The position numbers and the translations under genes were made by a program. DNA of 6,197 nucleotides, taken from Planctomycetota bacterium (GTDB taxonomy: Bacteria > Planctomycetota > Planctomycetia > Pirellulales > Thermoguttaceae). The DNA is taken from contig JABMRP010000231.1 of NCBI GenBank assembly GCA_013202535.1, positions 1 through 6,197 on the forward strand, in the 5' to 3' direction. Below are positions 1 to 5,541 of the stretch, piece after piece (the stretch's first letter is position 1; the number at the start of each line of letters is the position of its first letter). Below the pieces are notes generated by a model that saw nothing but the letters and a program-made list of their open reading frames with translations, was not told the DNA's origin and did not search any database.

Positions 1-633
1 AAGCACCTCCTCGCGCCACTTCTCCAAAGCACCCAACTCCGTACACTCTTCCGTGCGGTCGCTCTGGTCGTACTGGTCGAGGAATTCGCGGATGCTTTCG
101 ATTCCCCCTTCGATCACCCGCAATGCCTCGGCAAATTGCTCGGCGGCGATCATCGGCTGCGCCACCGAGCGGGCGTTCATCATCGTGACGTAAGGCCGCC
201 ACTGATCGAACTGCAGCTTCTGGTGATCGTCGTCGACGTGCTGGCGCACGAAGGCGAACAGCCGCAAGTTTCGGGCCGTGTCGCGGGCACACAGATCGTA
301 GCGATCGAGGTTCCAGAAGCTCAGATACCGGTGGTAGAACTGGATTCCCTCTCGCCACAGTTGGACGCAGTCGTCCTCCCCAAGCTGATACGGAGCGGAG
401 TCGGGATTCGAGGCCTCGTAGGCTTGCTGCTGGTGCTCGAAATAATCGAGCCACGACTCGAACCCCTCGGGACGCAAGCCGTCGGGACGCCCGTCCATCT
501 CCATCTGCAACAAGCCGAGATCCAGCCGCATCTGGAGCTTCTCGCGGCCGTCGTCTCCCTGGATCACGCGCACCAGGATCTCGTCCGGATTGTGATCCCA
601 ACCTTCCAGGACCTTGAAAATGTCCTTCGACAT
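1..633 (-). CDS. UvrB/UvrC-motif family-like protein, N-terminal part (runs off left edge)
   Basis: Reading the minus strand from the ATG at 633 gives 211 uninterrupted codons to the window edge, so the gene is partial and lacks its C-terminus and stop. The product is soluble, acidic and rich in aromatic residues, with no signal peptide or membrane segment. Residues about 19-51 (ILVRVIQGDDGREKLQ, then LDLGLLQMEMDGRPDG) and about 97-131 (IQFYHRYLSFWNLDRYD, then DTARNLRLFAFV) match my memory of planctomycete proteins annotated as UvrB/UvrC-motif-containing, in which a short UVR helix pair follows near the C-terminus. Here that motif would lie beyond the edge, so it is not seen. The function of the family is not established; a role in nucleotide excision repair should not be assumed. 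ATG 633 is chosen because there is no other in-frame ATG or GTG back to the stop near 731. No clear ribosome binding site precedes it. It lies downstream of, and in the same direction as, the DUF4912 gene, 161 bases away. Confidence 0.6.
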   Translation of the reverse strand, partial: MSKDIFKVLEGWDHNPDEILVRVIQGDDGREKLQMRLDLGLLQMEMDGRPDGLRPEGFESWLDYFEHQQQAYEASNPDSAPYQLGEDDCVQLWREGIQFYHRYLSFWNLDRYDLCARDTARNLRLFAFVRQHVDDDHQKLQFDQWRPYVTMMNARSVAQPMIAAEQFAEALRVIEGGIESIREFLDQYDQSDRTEECTELGALEKWREEVL

Positions 634-742
634 GGATATCCGTATATTACGTGGACTGGAGACGTCTGACCGGCTACATGATTTATACGGGGACCGCTCA
701 GTCGGCGATAGGGGGTGGGCGGTGAGGCGTCACCGGGGGTCT

Positions 743-756
743 ACCGGGAAACCGGT
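743..756. repeat. Small perfect hairpin between the two minus-strand genes
   Basis: ACCGG (743-747) and CCGGT (752-756) form a perfect 5-base stem around a GAAA loop (TTTC on the minus strand). It lies 38 bases beyond the stop codon of the DUF4912 gene and could help end or protect that transcript. No T-run follows on the minus strand, so it is not a classical intrinsic terminator. The rest of this 161-base gap shows only a weak TATAAA at 682-687 on the minus strand, without a matching -35 box. Confidence 0.3.
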
Positions 757-794
757 CGTGGGGGGGATAGGTGGATCGAGGGTGATCGTTTCCC

Positions 795-1913
795 CTATTC
801 GCTGGGGTCGCGAATCACCGTCTCCATGACTTTCGTGTTGCGCTCGACGGCCAAGACGATCGTCCGCTGTTCGACGCCGTCGCCGCTGCTGGCCACGACG
901 GGTAGCACCTGTCGGCAATCGGGTAGATTGAGCCGGACCGAAAAGGTTCCGTCGGGCCGCAGTCGCACCGGCTCGCCCTTGACGGTAACGTAGGCGTCCG
1001 ATTCGGTGGTGCCGGAAACGATCAACTCGGCCTCGACCTCGAAGGAGAAATCCCGTCGCCTTCCCGAAAGACCACCGGCGCCGAGTCCGAATCGCGTGAC
1101 CATTGGCGAGCCCATCGGACGGCGAAGTCGCTCTTCAAAAAGATCTTTCAGGTCGCTGGCAGCGCCTTGCTGGCCGTATCCGCCGCTCATGGCGTAGATG
1201 CGTTCACAATCGTCGGCCACGGCCGCCCAATTGCCGTCCAGCGAGTCAGTGGCACCCGGTCGCGGGGTCGTCACCACGTTACTACGCGTCAGGCAGAAGA
1301 ACTTGCCGGTAGCGGCCAGATACCCGATCTCCAGACGATAGCTGTTGGGCGGATCGGCGACGTCGATATACCAGTTGTTCACGCCGCCGTGGATCTCGAT
1401 GTCGCGAAGCACCCGGTGCGCGCTGCTGGTGGTGCCGTTGCGAGAAACTTCGGCGACGCGCAGAATGGGCTTGGACCCGTGCCACAACTGGCCCAGCGAG
1501 GCCTTCGCCCGATCGATGGTTGCACGGGTAAATTCCCAATAGGCCTGCAGCCAATAGGGATCGCGAACCAGAACCACCAGACGGTCTTTGACCGAGCCGT
1601 TGCAGTGGGCGTTCTGGCAGGCCAGTGCCAGATCCTTGGCGCGGGTAAGTTCCTCGCGTGTCCGCCGGATCCGGCGCGCCATATACGCGGTGCGCGTCTT
1701 CTTCGCCACGGTTTTCGCGGCCGGCTTCGCGACGGCCGGTTTCTTGGTCTGGTTCGAATTCGAGCGCTTTTCAGCCTTCGAGTTCGCCAAGCGGACCAGT
1801 GCTTTGATCAACTGGTCCTTTCGCATCGAATGCCACCCGCGAACACCGTTTTTTCTGGCTGCTTGCGCCAGATCCTTAGCGGTGCGGGTCTTGAGTTCTG
1901 CTGTCGTACTCAA
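795..1913 (-). CDS. DUF4912 domain protein with Rho_N-like N-terminus
   Basis: A complete protein of 372 residues. Residues 9-42 (TRTAKDLAQAARKNGVRGWH onward, ending in DQLIKALVRLA) look like a Rho_N/SAP-type helical module, the kind that often binds nucleic acid. A basic Lys/Ala-rich linker follows to about residue 85. Residues about 110-245 fit DUF4912: the hallmark LVRDPYWLQAYWEFT (115-129), the WYIDV strand and the YRLEIGYL strand (192-199). Residues about 288-365 are a predicted beta-sandwich region (ELIVSGTTESDAYVTVKGEP, then LRPDGTFSVRLNLP) ending in a conserved-looking LAVERNT. There is no signal peptide or membrane segment, so it should be cytoplasmic. The biochemical role of DUF4912 is unknown. 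The start is TTG at 1913: the frame is closed by a TGA about 11 codons upstream, no ATG or GTG lies between, and the next ATG (codon 30) would cut into the N-terminal module. The gene is transcribed away from the ATP synthase operon and shares its upstream region with it. Confidence 0.85.
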   Translation of the reverse strand: MSTTAELKTRTAKDLAQAARKNGVRGWHSMRKDQLIKALVRLANSKAEKRSNSNQTKKPAVAKPAAKTVAKKTRTAYMARRIRRTREELTRAKDLALACQNAHCNGSVKDRLVVLVRDPYWLQAYWEFTRATIDRAKASLGQLWHGSKPILRVAEVSRNGTTSSAHRVLRDIEIHGGVNNWYIDVADPPNSYRLEIGYLAATGKFFCLTRSNVVTTPRPGATDSLDGNWAAVADDCERIYAMSGGYGQQGAASDLKDLFEERLRRPMGSPMVTRFGLGAGGLSGRRRDFSFEVEAELIVSGTTESDAYVTVKGEPVRLRPDGTFSVRLNLPDCRQVLPVVASSGDGVEQRTIVLAVERNTKVMETVIRDPSE

Positions 1914-1923
1914 AGGACCAAAA

Positions 1924-1928
1924 CCTCC
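1924..1928 (-). promoter_or_regulatory. Ribosome binding site for the DUF4912 gene
   Basis: On the minus strand GGAGG ends 10 bases before the TTG at 1913. It is a full anti-SD match at slightly long spacing and is the main support for the non-ATG start. Confidence 0.5.
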
Positions 1929-1934
1929 GGATTG

Positions 1935-1957
1935 CCAACCGCCTCAAGGGTGGTTGG
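1935..1957. repeat. Inverted repeat beside the DUF4912 ribosome binding site
   Basis: CCAACCGCC (1935-1943) faces GGTGGTTGG (1949-1957) across a 5-base loop. All nine pairs form in plus-strand RNA with one G-U pair. In minus-strand RNA, the sense for the DUF4912 leader, the same position becomes an A-C mismatch, leaving six plus two pairs. It sits 6 bases upstream of the GGAGG site in minus-strand sense, so it could affect initiation, but this is only positional inference. Confidence 0.4.
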
Positions 1958-2177
1958 GGGCGATGTTTCGACTTCAGCGGAGCTGTGTCTCTCGACGACG
2001 AACCGCATCTCTGATCCGATAAATAACGCCCCGTCTCGCCCGGCGATGCTCAGTTTGACGCAATGGCGACGATCACCCTTCGAACTTCAACAAAAGCCTA
2101 TCGACACACACCTGAATATCTCATCAAGGGATATATCTGATCGGGGGGTTAGCCGACACGCTTCAGTTGACGCCTCG

Positions 2178-2198
2178 AAAGGGTGTTTGCCACCCTTT
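2178..2198. repeat. Perfect 8-base inverted repeat
   Basis: AAAGGGTG (2178-2185) and CACCCTTT (2191-2198) are perfectly complementary around the 5-base loop TTTGC. The element folds equally well from either strand. On the plus strand it is followed by GTTTGG, a poor T-run, so a terminator is possible but weak. It belongs to a cluster of hairpins that runs to 2302. Confidence 0.5.
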
Positions 2199-2239
2199 GT
2201 TTGGCCGGCATCTATCCTTCTCGGAACCGGGTGTCCCGT

Positions 2240-2302
2240 TTGGGGTTTCCTGCCTACGGTAGGAACCCGACCAAAGCGGTCGGGCTAAGCCGGCAACCCC
2301 AA
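2240..2302. repeat. Multi-arm inverted-repeat element (junction-like fold)
   Basis: An outer 8-base stem, TTGGGGTT (2240-2247) with AACCCCAA (2295-2302), encloses two further hairpins. Arm A is TCCTGCC (2248-2254) with GGTAGGA (2258-2264) around a TAC loop, with one G-U pair in plus-strand RNA that becomes A-C in minus-strand RNA. Arm B is CCCGACC (2266-2272) with GGTCGGG (2278-2284), perfect, around AAAGC. The short tail 2285-2294 ends in the palindrome GCCGGC. The two arms and outer stem make a three-way junction. An alternative is a longer arm A using GGGT at 2243-2246 with ACCC at 2265-2268, which would break the outer stem and arm B, so two exclusive folds are possible. It could be a leader RNA structure, a dispersed palindromic repeat, or both. 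Confidence 0.55.
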
Positions 2303-2310
2303 TAAAATCG

Positions 2311-2339
2311 ATTATAACAACACTGACGGTCGAACGCAA
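2311..2339 (-). promoter_or_regulatory. Extended -10 promoter for the DUF4912 gene
   Basis: On the minus strand a perfect TATAAT (plus 2311-2316) is preceded by TGT, the extended -10 motif, and 17 bases upstream by TTGCGT (plus 2334-2339), which matches the first half of the -35 consensus. The predicted transcription start is an A near 2303, giving a leader of about 390 bases before the TTG at 1913. It is the best vegetative-type promoter I can find on this strand in the gap. Confidence 0.5.
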
Positions 2340-2401
2340 CGAGTTGGCACGCAAACAGTCGAGACTTGGCGCTATCTGAAATTCCGTATCTCATTTCATA
2401 C

Positions 2402-2411
2402 TAACATGTTA
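2402..2411. promoter_or_regulatory. 10-base perfect palindrome, possible operator
   Basis: TAACATGTTA is its own reverse complement and lies between the two divergent promoters, in the most AT-rich part of the gap. It has the size of half a small regulator site, but no second copy is nearby and no regulator is implicated. Confidence 0.25.
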
Positions 2412-2524
2412 AGGAAATCATCGCGTTCCGGAAATCCAAATCAATCCCCTCGTTTTACGCCTCGGGCAAAGCGGTTCTCGTGGACGGCCGAGGGCTCCGA
2501 AACGGTTTTCCCGAAGCCACTCAG

Positions 2525-2553
2525 TTGACACCCGTGCCAGCGCCCGATACATT
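2525..2553 (+). promoter_or_regulatory. Promoter of the ATP synthase operon
   Basis: TTGACA (2525-2530) is a perfect -35 box. It is followed after exactly 17 bases by TACATT (2548-2553), four of six to the -10 consensus with the key first, second and last positions kept. Transcription should begin near 2560, about 45 bases before ATG 2606. Its position inside the longer GTG-initiated reading of atpZ argues that the longer reading is not used, at least from this promoter. Confidence 0.5.
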
Positions 2554-2605
2554 GGCCCCACTTGACCCCGTGGACCGACCCGTTGTCTTTCTCCCCTTGG
2601 CGCTG

Positions 2606-2884
2606 ATGAACGACCCGGGCGATGATCGCTCGCCTTTGGCAGTGGCGATGGGCTTGGCGGCCGAATGGTCGTCCCGGATCATGACGATCGCGGCCATCAT
2701 GGTCCTGCCGGCCCTGGCGGGGCATTGGCTCGACCGTCGCCTGACCATCTCGCCGGTGTTTGTGGCCCTGGGAAGCGCGCTGGGGCTGTTTGCAGGGATC
2801 TACCTGCTGAAGCGATTCAGCGATACGTTGCATCAAGGAGACTCCTCGTCGGGAGACGAAGAGCGGCCAGATGGGAAGCGGTGA
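2606..2884 (+). CDS. atpZ: AtpZ-like accessory protein of F-type ATP synthase
   Basis: A small membrane protein (92 residues from ATG 2606) with two predicted transmembrane helices, about residues 24-40 and 49-69. Between them is GHWLDRRL, followed by a Pro and a glycine-patterned second helix (SPVFVALGSALGLFAGIYLL), the pattern of the AtpZ/AtpI family. These proteins accompany ATP synthase genes and, in studied Bacillus, have been linked to magnesium/calcium handling and complex assembly; that role is inferred here. The C-terminal tail is short and charged. The frame also opens at GTG 2480 (134 residues), but the extra 42 residues are Pro-rich, look unlike the family, have weaker codon bias and would overlap the TTGACA promoter. 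Neither start has a good SD site. It is the first gene of the operon, 36 bases before atpI. Confidence 0.7.
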   Translation: MNDPGDDRSPLAVAMGLAAEWSSRIMTIAAIMVLPALAGHWLDRRLTISPVFVALGSALGLFAGIYLLKRFSDTLHQGDSSSGDEERPDGKR

Positions 2885-2920
2885 ATCGGAACCCTGGAAA
2901 ATCGGTGCCGAGAGAGACAA

Positions 2921-3406
2921 GTGCGGACGGTGAACGGCAAGAATCGGGGAATTGGGCAGCGGTGGATGTGGATTCGTCGGCAAGGGCTCGCCGTGCGAGA
3001 GGCCCTGTTGACGGTGGTGACGATCGTCGTTTTCGCCCTGGTGGCCCCGGTGGCCTACGGCCAAAGCGGCGAGTCGGGATTGTGGGCGGCAGTGGCGGCC
3101 GCGGCGGTCTGCCTGGCCGGAGCTTCCGTGGCGCTGGCCGTGGGCGAGTGCTTTCGCAGCCCCGAACGTGCCGTGATCGGCCTGGGGGTGTCGATGGCAC
3201 CACGGATGGGCATCCCCCTGGGTTTCGCATTATGGGTCCACCTTGCGGGAGGGGTGCTGGCGGAGGCGGGCTTTTTGTATTATCTTGTGGTCTTCTATGC
3301 GGTCACCCTAGCGGTGGAAACGTCGTTGTGGCTGCCTCCCGGCGAGCGGTCGCATGACGTGACGTCGGATGATTCGACGCCGCACGACGCGGCGAACCTT
3401 CATTGA
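2921..3406 (+). CDS. atpI: ATP synthase subunit I-like membrane protein
   Basis: A protein of 161 residues with four predicted transmembrane helices (about 28-47, 54-75, 84-107 and 110-133) and hydrophilic ends. Four helices and a place directly before atpB are typical of AtpI, which helps c-ring assembly in some bacteria. The sequence itself is diverged, so the call rests mostly on topology and location. A charged residue, Arg95, lies inside the third helix (SMAPRMG), and Glu76 and Glu115 flank helices; in this family charged residues in helices are often conserved. The first helix ends in a signal-peptide-like VAYGQ, so N-terminal cleavage cannot be excluded. The start is GTG 2921, 6 bases after a GAGAG; GTG 2930 is an alternative. 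The stop at 3406 is 20 bases before the atpB ATG. Confidence 0.6.
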   Translation: MRTVNGKNRGIGQRWMWIRRQGLAVREALLTVVTIVVFALVAPVAYGQSGESGLWAAVAAAAVCLAGASVALAVGECFRSPERAVIGLGVSMAPRMGIPLGFALWVHLAGGVLAEAGFLYYLVVFYAVTLAVETSLWLPPGERSHDVTSDDSTPHDAANLH

Positions 3407-3426
3407 ACTTGCGAGCTACCGGACCG

Positions 3427-4257
3427 ATGGACGCCAAGGAAACCCAAGAACTAGCCGGTCACGTCAAGGATTCATACTCCTTCCACTTCCCCGACTTCTT
3501 CCCCGGCCCCGCACATTGGCATTATCCCCAGCCCTTCGAGGACCTGGGGCTGAGGCTAAGCAAGTTCATGTTGCTGGAACTGGCCGTGGCCGGTGTGATG
3601 CTGGCGGTTTTCGTCTCGCTTGCCCGAAAAATGGCCTCCGGACAGCCGGTTCGGGGGCGGTTCTTGAATCTCTTCGAGGCGATGGTCCTGTTCGTTCGCG
3701 ACGGGGTGGCCCGGCCGGCCATCGGGCGCAAGGACGGCGATCGCTTCCTCCCGTTCCTCTGGACCATCTTCTTCTTCGTGCTCTTCTGCAATCTGGCGGG
3801 GATGGTCCCTTGGGCCGGTTCGCCCACCGGGTCCATTTCGGTCACCGCCGCCATGGCGACGATGACGTTCGTGACCGTGGTGCTCACGGGCATGAAGAAG
3901 TTTGGGCCGGTCGGGTTTTGGACCGGCCTGGTTCCCCACATGGAATTGCCCTTCGTGCTGGCCCTTTTCGTCAAGCCGATGCTGTTTGCCATCGAAGTGA
4001 TGGGCTTGGGGATCAAGCATACGATTCTTTCCGTGCGACTTCTGGCCAACATGTTTGCCGGGCATCTGGTGCTGGCCGTGATTCTGAGTTTCATCGCCGC
4101 CACGGCCGCTTCGCCGCTGTGGTACGGGGTGATGCCGGCCAGCCTGCTGGGGGCCACCGCGTTGAGTATGTTGGAATTGTTCGTGGCCTTCCTGCAGGCC
4201 TACGTTTTCGTGTTTCTTTCAGCCCTATTCATCGGCATGTCCGTGCATCAGCACTAG
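3427..4257 (+). CDS. atpB: F-type ATP synthase subunit a
   Basis: Subunit a of the membrane sector, 276 residues, which carries the proton half-channels beside the c ring. The essential arginine is Arg204 in SVRLLANMFAGH, and the conserved glutamine is Gln257 in FLQAY. In E. coli the residues at the two linked positions are Glu219 and His245; here they are His213 and Glu250 (MLELF, seven residues before the Gln). This is the known swapped pair seen in many other bacteria. Helices are predicted at about 48-68, 108-128, 138-156, 172-196, 198-228 and 236-272. The soluble N-terminus (HVKDSYSFHFPDFF) is long and His/aromatic-rich, as I recall for planctomycete AtpB. ATG 3427 is preferred to the in-frame TTG 3403, which overlaps the end of atpI; SD complementarity is poor for both. 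Confidence 0.95.
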   Translation: MDAKETQELAGHVKDSYSFHFPDFFPGPAHWHYPQPFEDLGLRLSKFMLLELAVAGVMLAVFVSLARKMASGQPVRGRFLNLFEAMVLFVRDGVARPAIGRKDGDRFLPFLWTIFFFVLFCNLAGMVPWAGSPTGSISVTAAMATMTFVTVVLTGMKKFGPVGFWTGLVPHMELPFVLALFVKPMLFAIEVMGLGIKHTILSVRLLANMFAGHLVLAVILSFIAATAASPLWYGVMPASLLGATALSMLELFVAFLQAYVFVFLSALFIGMSVHQH

Positions 4258-4293
4258 GGGCTGGGCTCGCCGTGCCGGAGCGTCAGTTAATTC

Positions 4294-4299
4294 AAGGAG
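4294..4299 (+). promoter_or_regulatory. Ribosome binding site of atpE
   Basis: AAGGAG ends 9 bases before GTG 4309. It is the strongest SD site in the operon, which fits the need for many c subunits per complex, and it fixes the GTG start. Confidence 0.65.
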
Positions 4300-4308
4300 A
4301 CGGATCAA

Positions 4309-4686
4309 GTGTTTAGACTGTGCAACATTGCCGCCCTGTGTTTCGCCCTGATGTTGATCGCCTTGCCGGCCCTGGCCCAAGTCGAGAAGACCGAGGCCAC
4401 CGACGAGACCAAGGTCGAAGCCACCGACGAGGCCAAGGCCGAAGCCGCGACCGTGGCCGAGAAGGAACGCGCCGACCAGAGCCTGATCGTCCTCGGTGGC
4501 GCCTTCGGAGCGGGCATGATCATCATCGGTGCCGGATTGGGTATCAGCCGGATCGGGTCCTGTGCCGTGGAAAGCATGGCTCGGCAGCCGGAAGTGGCCG
4601 ACAAAATCTCCACCGCCATGATCGTCTCGGCCGCGCTGATCGAAGGGGCCACGTTCTTCGGCCTGATCGTCTGCATGCTCGGCTAG
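4309..4686 (+). CDS. atpE: F-type ATP synthase subunit c with signal peptide
   Basis: The c-ring subunit, 125 residues rather than the usual 70-90. Residues 58-80 and 103-124 are the hairpin helices, joined by the polar loop AVESMARQPE (RQP at 92-94) that contacts the rotor stalk. The ion-carrying carboxylate is Glu112 in ALIEGATFFG. The sodium-binding pattern is missing: the position of Ionobacter-type Gln32 is Ile79 and the Ser after the carboxylate is Gly113, so protons are the likely ion. The extra length is N-terminal: a signal peptide (residues 1-23, ending ALPALA) and a charged linker (24-57) with an imperfect 8-residue duplication. Cleavage after Ala23 would give a mature protein of about 102 residues. 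Start is GTG 4309, supported by the SD site. It is 51 bases after atpB. Confidence 0.93.
   Translation: MFRLCNIAALCFALMLIALPALAQVEKTEATDETKVEATDEAKAEAATVAEKERADQSLIVLGGAFGAGMIIIGAGLGISRIGSCAVESMARQPEVADKISTAMIVSAALIEGATFFGLIVCMLG
4393..4440 (+). repeat. Tandem 24-base repeat coding for the AtpE linker
   Basis: Two units, 4393-4416 and 4417-4440, code EATDETKV and EATDEAKA. They differ by a few bases only. The repeat lies in the charged linker between the signal peptide and first ring helix. Confidence 0.7.
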
Positions 4687-4836
4687 ACGCGATCGTTCGC
4701 CCCCTGCCAAAAACGCGTAAAGAACGGCTTCCCTGGTCGGGCGCGGTTCGGCAGAGGTATCGTGAAAGGAACATCGCAAAGCACGCCCCGGAAGATCCCC
4801 ATGTATTTTTTACGGGTACCAAAAGGCAATCGTACG

Positions 4837-5475
4837 ATGCTAGCACGAGTTGTTCCCAGCCTCGTGGCGGTCATGGTTTTGGTGGCAGTCGTTTTGATCG
4901 CCACCGCTCCAGCCGCCGCTTCCGGGGCACCCGGCCACGGGGGAGAATCCGGAGACAGCCCGCCAGACCTCAACCCCCTGGAATGGAAGTCCGATCTGGC
5001 CATCTTCACCGGGGTTCTCTTCGTCATCTTGTTTGTGGTGCTGTCGAAGTTTGCCTGGGGGCCCATCGCTTCCGGGTTGGATAAACGCGAGCAGCGCATC
5101 GCCGACGAAATCGCCGCCGCCGAGAAGAGCAACTCCGACGCCAGGCAACTGCTGGGCCAATACGACGAGAAGCTGGCCGGGGCCAAGGACGAGGTTCGTC
5201 AGATCATCGACTCGGCCCGACGCGACGCCGAGCAACTCGGCCGCGAGATGCTCGACAAAGCCCGGACCGACGCCGCGGCCGAGGCCGAACGGGCTCGGCA
5301 GGACATCGAGACGGCCACCGGCGCCGCCTTGGAACAGTTGGCCACCCGCGGGGCCGATCTGGCGGTCGAGCTGGCCGGCAAGATTCTCCGCGCCCAGATC
5401 GACGCGACCGCCCATAAACAACTGATTCAGCAAGCCGTGTCCGATTTCCCTCAAGGCGACGCGGACACCAACTAG
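4837..5475 (+). CDS. atpF: F-type ATP synthase subunit b
   Basis: The peripheral stalk subunit, 212 residues from ATG 4837. Residues 1-28 look like a signal peptide (LVAVMVLVAVVLIATAPAAA), followed by a Gly/Pro-rich spacer. The true anchor helix is about 53-72, ending in the family hallmark SKFAWGPI and LDKREQRIADEI (81-92). From there to about 195 is a long charged coiled coil that dimerises and reaches the delta subunit. Usual b subunits are 156-180 residues; the excess is the N-terminal signal region. Starts at GTG 4762 and ATG 4801 are in frame (237 and 224 residues), but codons between 4762 and 4836 (TTA, GTA, CCA, AAA, GGA) are unlike the rest and the extra residues would spoil the signal peptide. 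The preferred ATG has AAAAGG upstream at long spacing. The gap to atpE is 150 bases with this start. Confidence 0.9.
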   Translation: MLARVVPSLVAVMVLVAVVLIATAPAAASGAPGHGGESGDSPPDLNPLEWKSDLAIFTGVLFVILFVVLSKFAWGPIASGLDKREQRIADEIAAAEKSNSDARQLLGQYDEKLAGAKDEVRQIIDSARRDAEQLGREMLDKARTDAAAEAERARQDIETATGAALEQLATRGADLAVELAGKILRAQIDATAHKQLIQQAVSDFPQGDADTN

Positions 5476-5490
5476 GCGGCGAAAACCGCC
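5475..5490 (+). repeat. Hairpin at the atpF stop codon
   Basis: GGCGG (5475-5479) and CCGCC (5486-5490) form a stem around CGAAAA, beginning at the last base of the atpF TAG. No T-run follows, so it should not end transcription; it could slow ribosomes or protect the processed message. Confidence 0.35.
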
Positions 5491-5541
5491 ACACGGCAAT
5501 ACCGACCGCAACACGACGCCACACTCGCGACGGATGTACCC

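Larger units (their letters stand above)
1914..2605. other. Divergent intergenic control region, non-coding
   Basis: About 690 bases lie between the TTG start of the DUF4912 gene and the preferred ATG of atpZ. I find no convincing gene here; open frames that cross it lack SD sites, recognisable domains or good codon use. It is more AT-rich than its surroundings, especially around 2300-2420. What it holds is listed separately: an SD site, three inverted-repeat structures, one promoter on each strand and a 10-base palindrome. A smaller self-complementary motif, GATATATC, is at 2130-2137, and CGGG/CCCG (2228-2231 and 2235-2238) can form a further short hairpin. The palindrome GCCGGC occurs at 2204-2209 and again at 2289-2294. 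Confidence 0.6.

Noticed and set aside
136..669. 177-codon open frame on the plus strand
   Set aside because: It is antisense to the partial left-edge gene, whose minus-strand frame has a family-like sequence and stays open across all 211 codons.
743..756. Intrinsic terminator for the DUF4912 gene
   Set aside because: The hairpin is perfect but only 5 pairs, and no T-run follows in the sense direction, so I list it as a hairpin only.
1167..2288. 373-codon open frame on the plus strand
   Set aside because: It is antisense to the DUF4912 gene and runs on into the hairpin-rich gap; no domain, no SD site, and composition typical of a complement-strand shadow.
2407..2529. Small 40-residue basic open frame starting at ATG 2407
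   Set aside because: No SD site, Ser/Arg/Pro-rich sequence without features, and it would end across the predicted -35 box of the operon promoter.
3369..4316. 315-codon open frame on the plus strand
   Set aside because: It is an out-of-frame shadow of atpB, rich in Arg/Gly, with no recognisable features.
4309..4686. Sodium-driven ATP synthase
   Set aside because: The c subunit has Ile79 in place of the sodium-ligand Gln and Gly113 in place of Ser after the carboxylate Glu112, so the sodium signature is absent.
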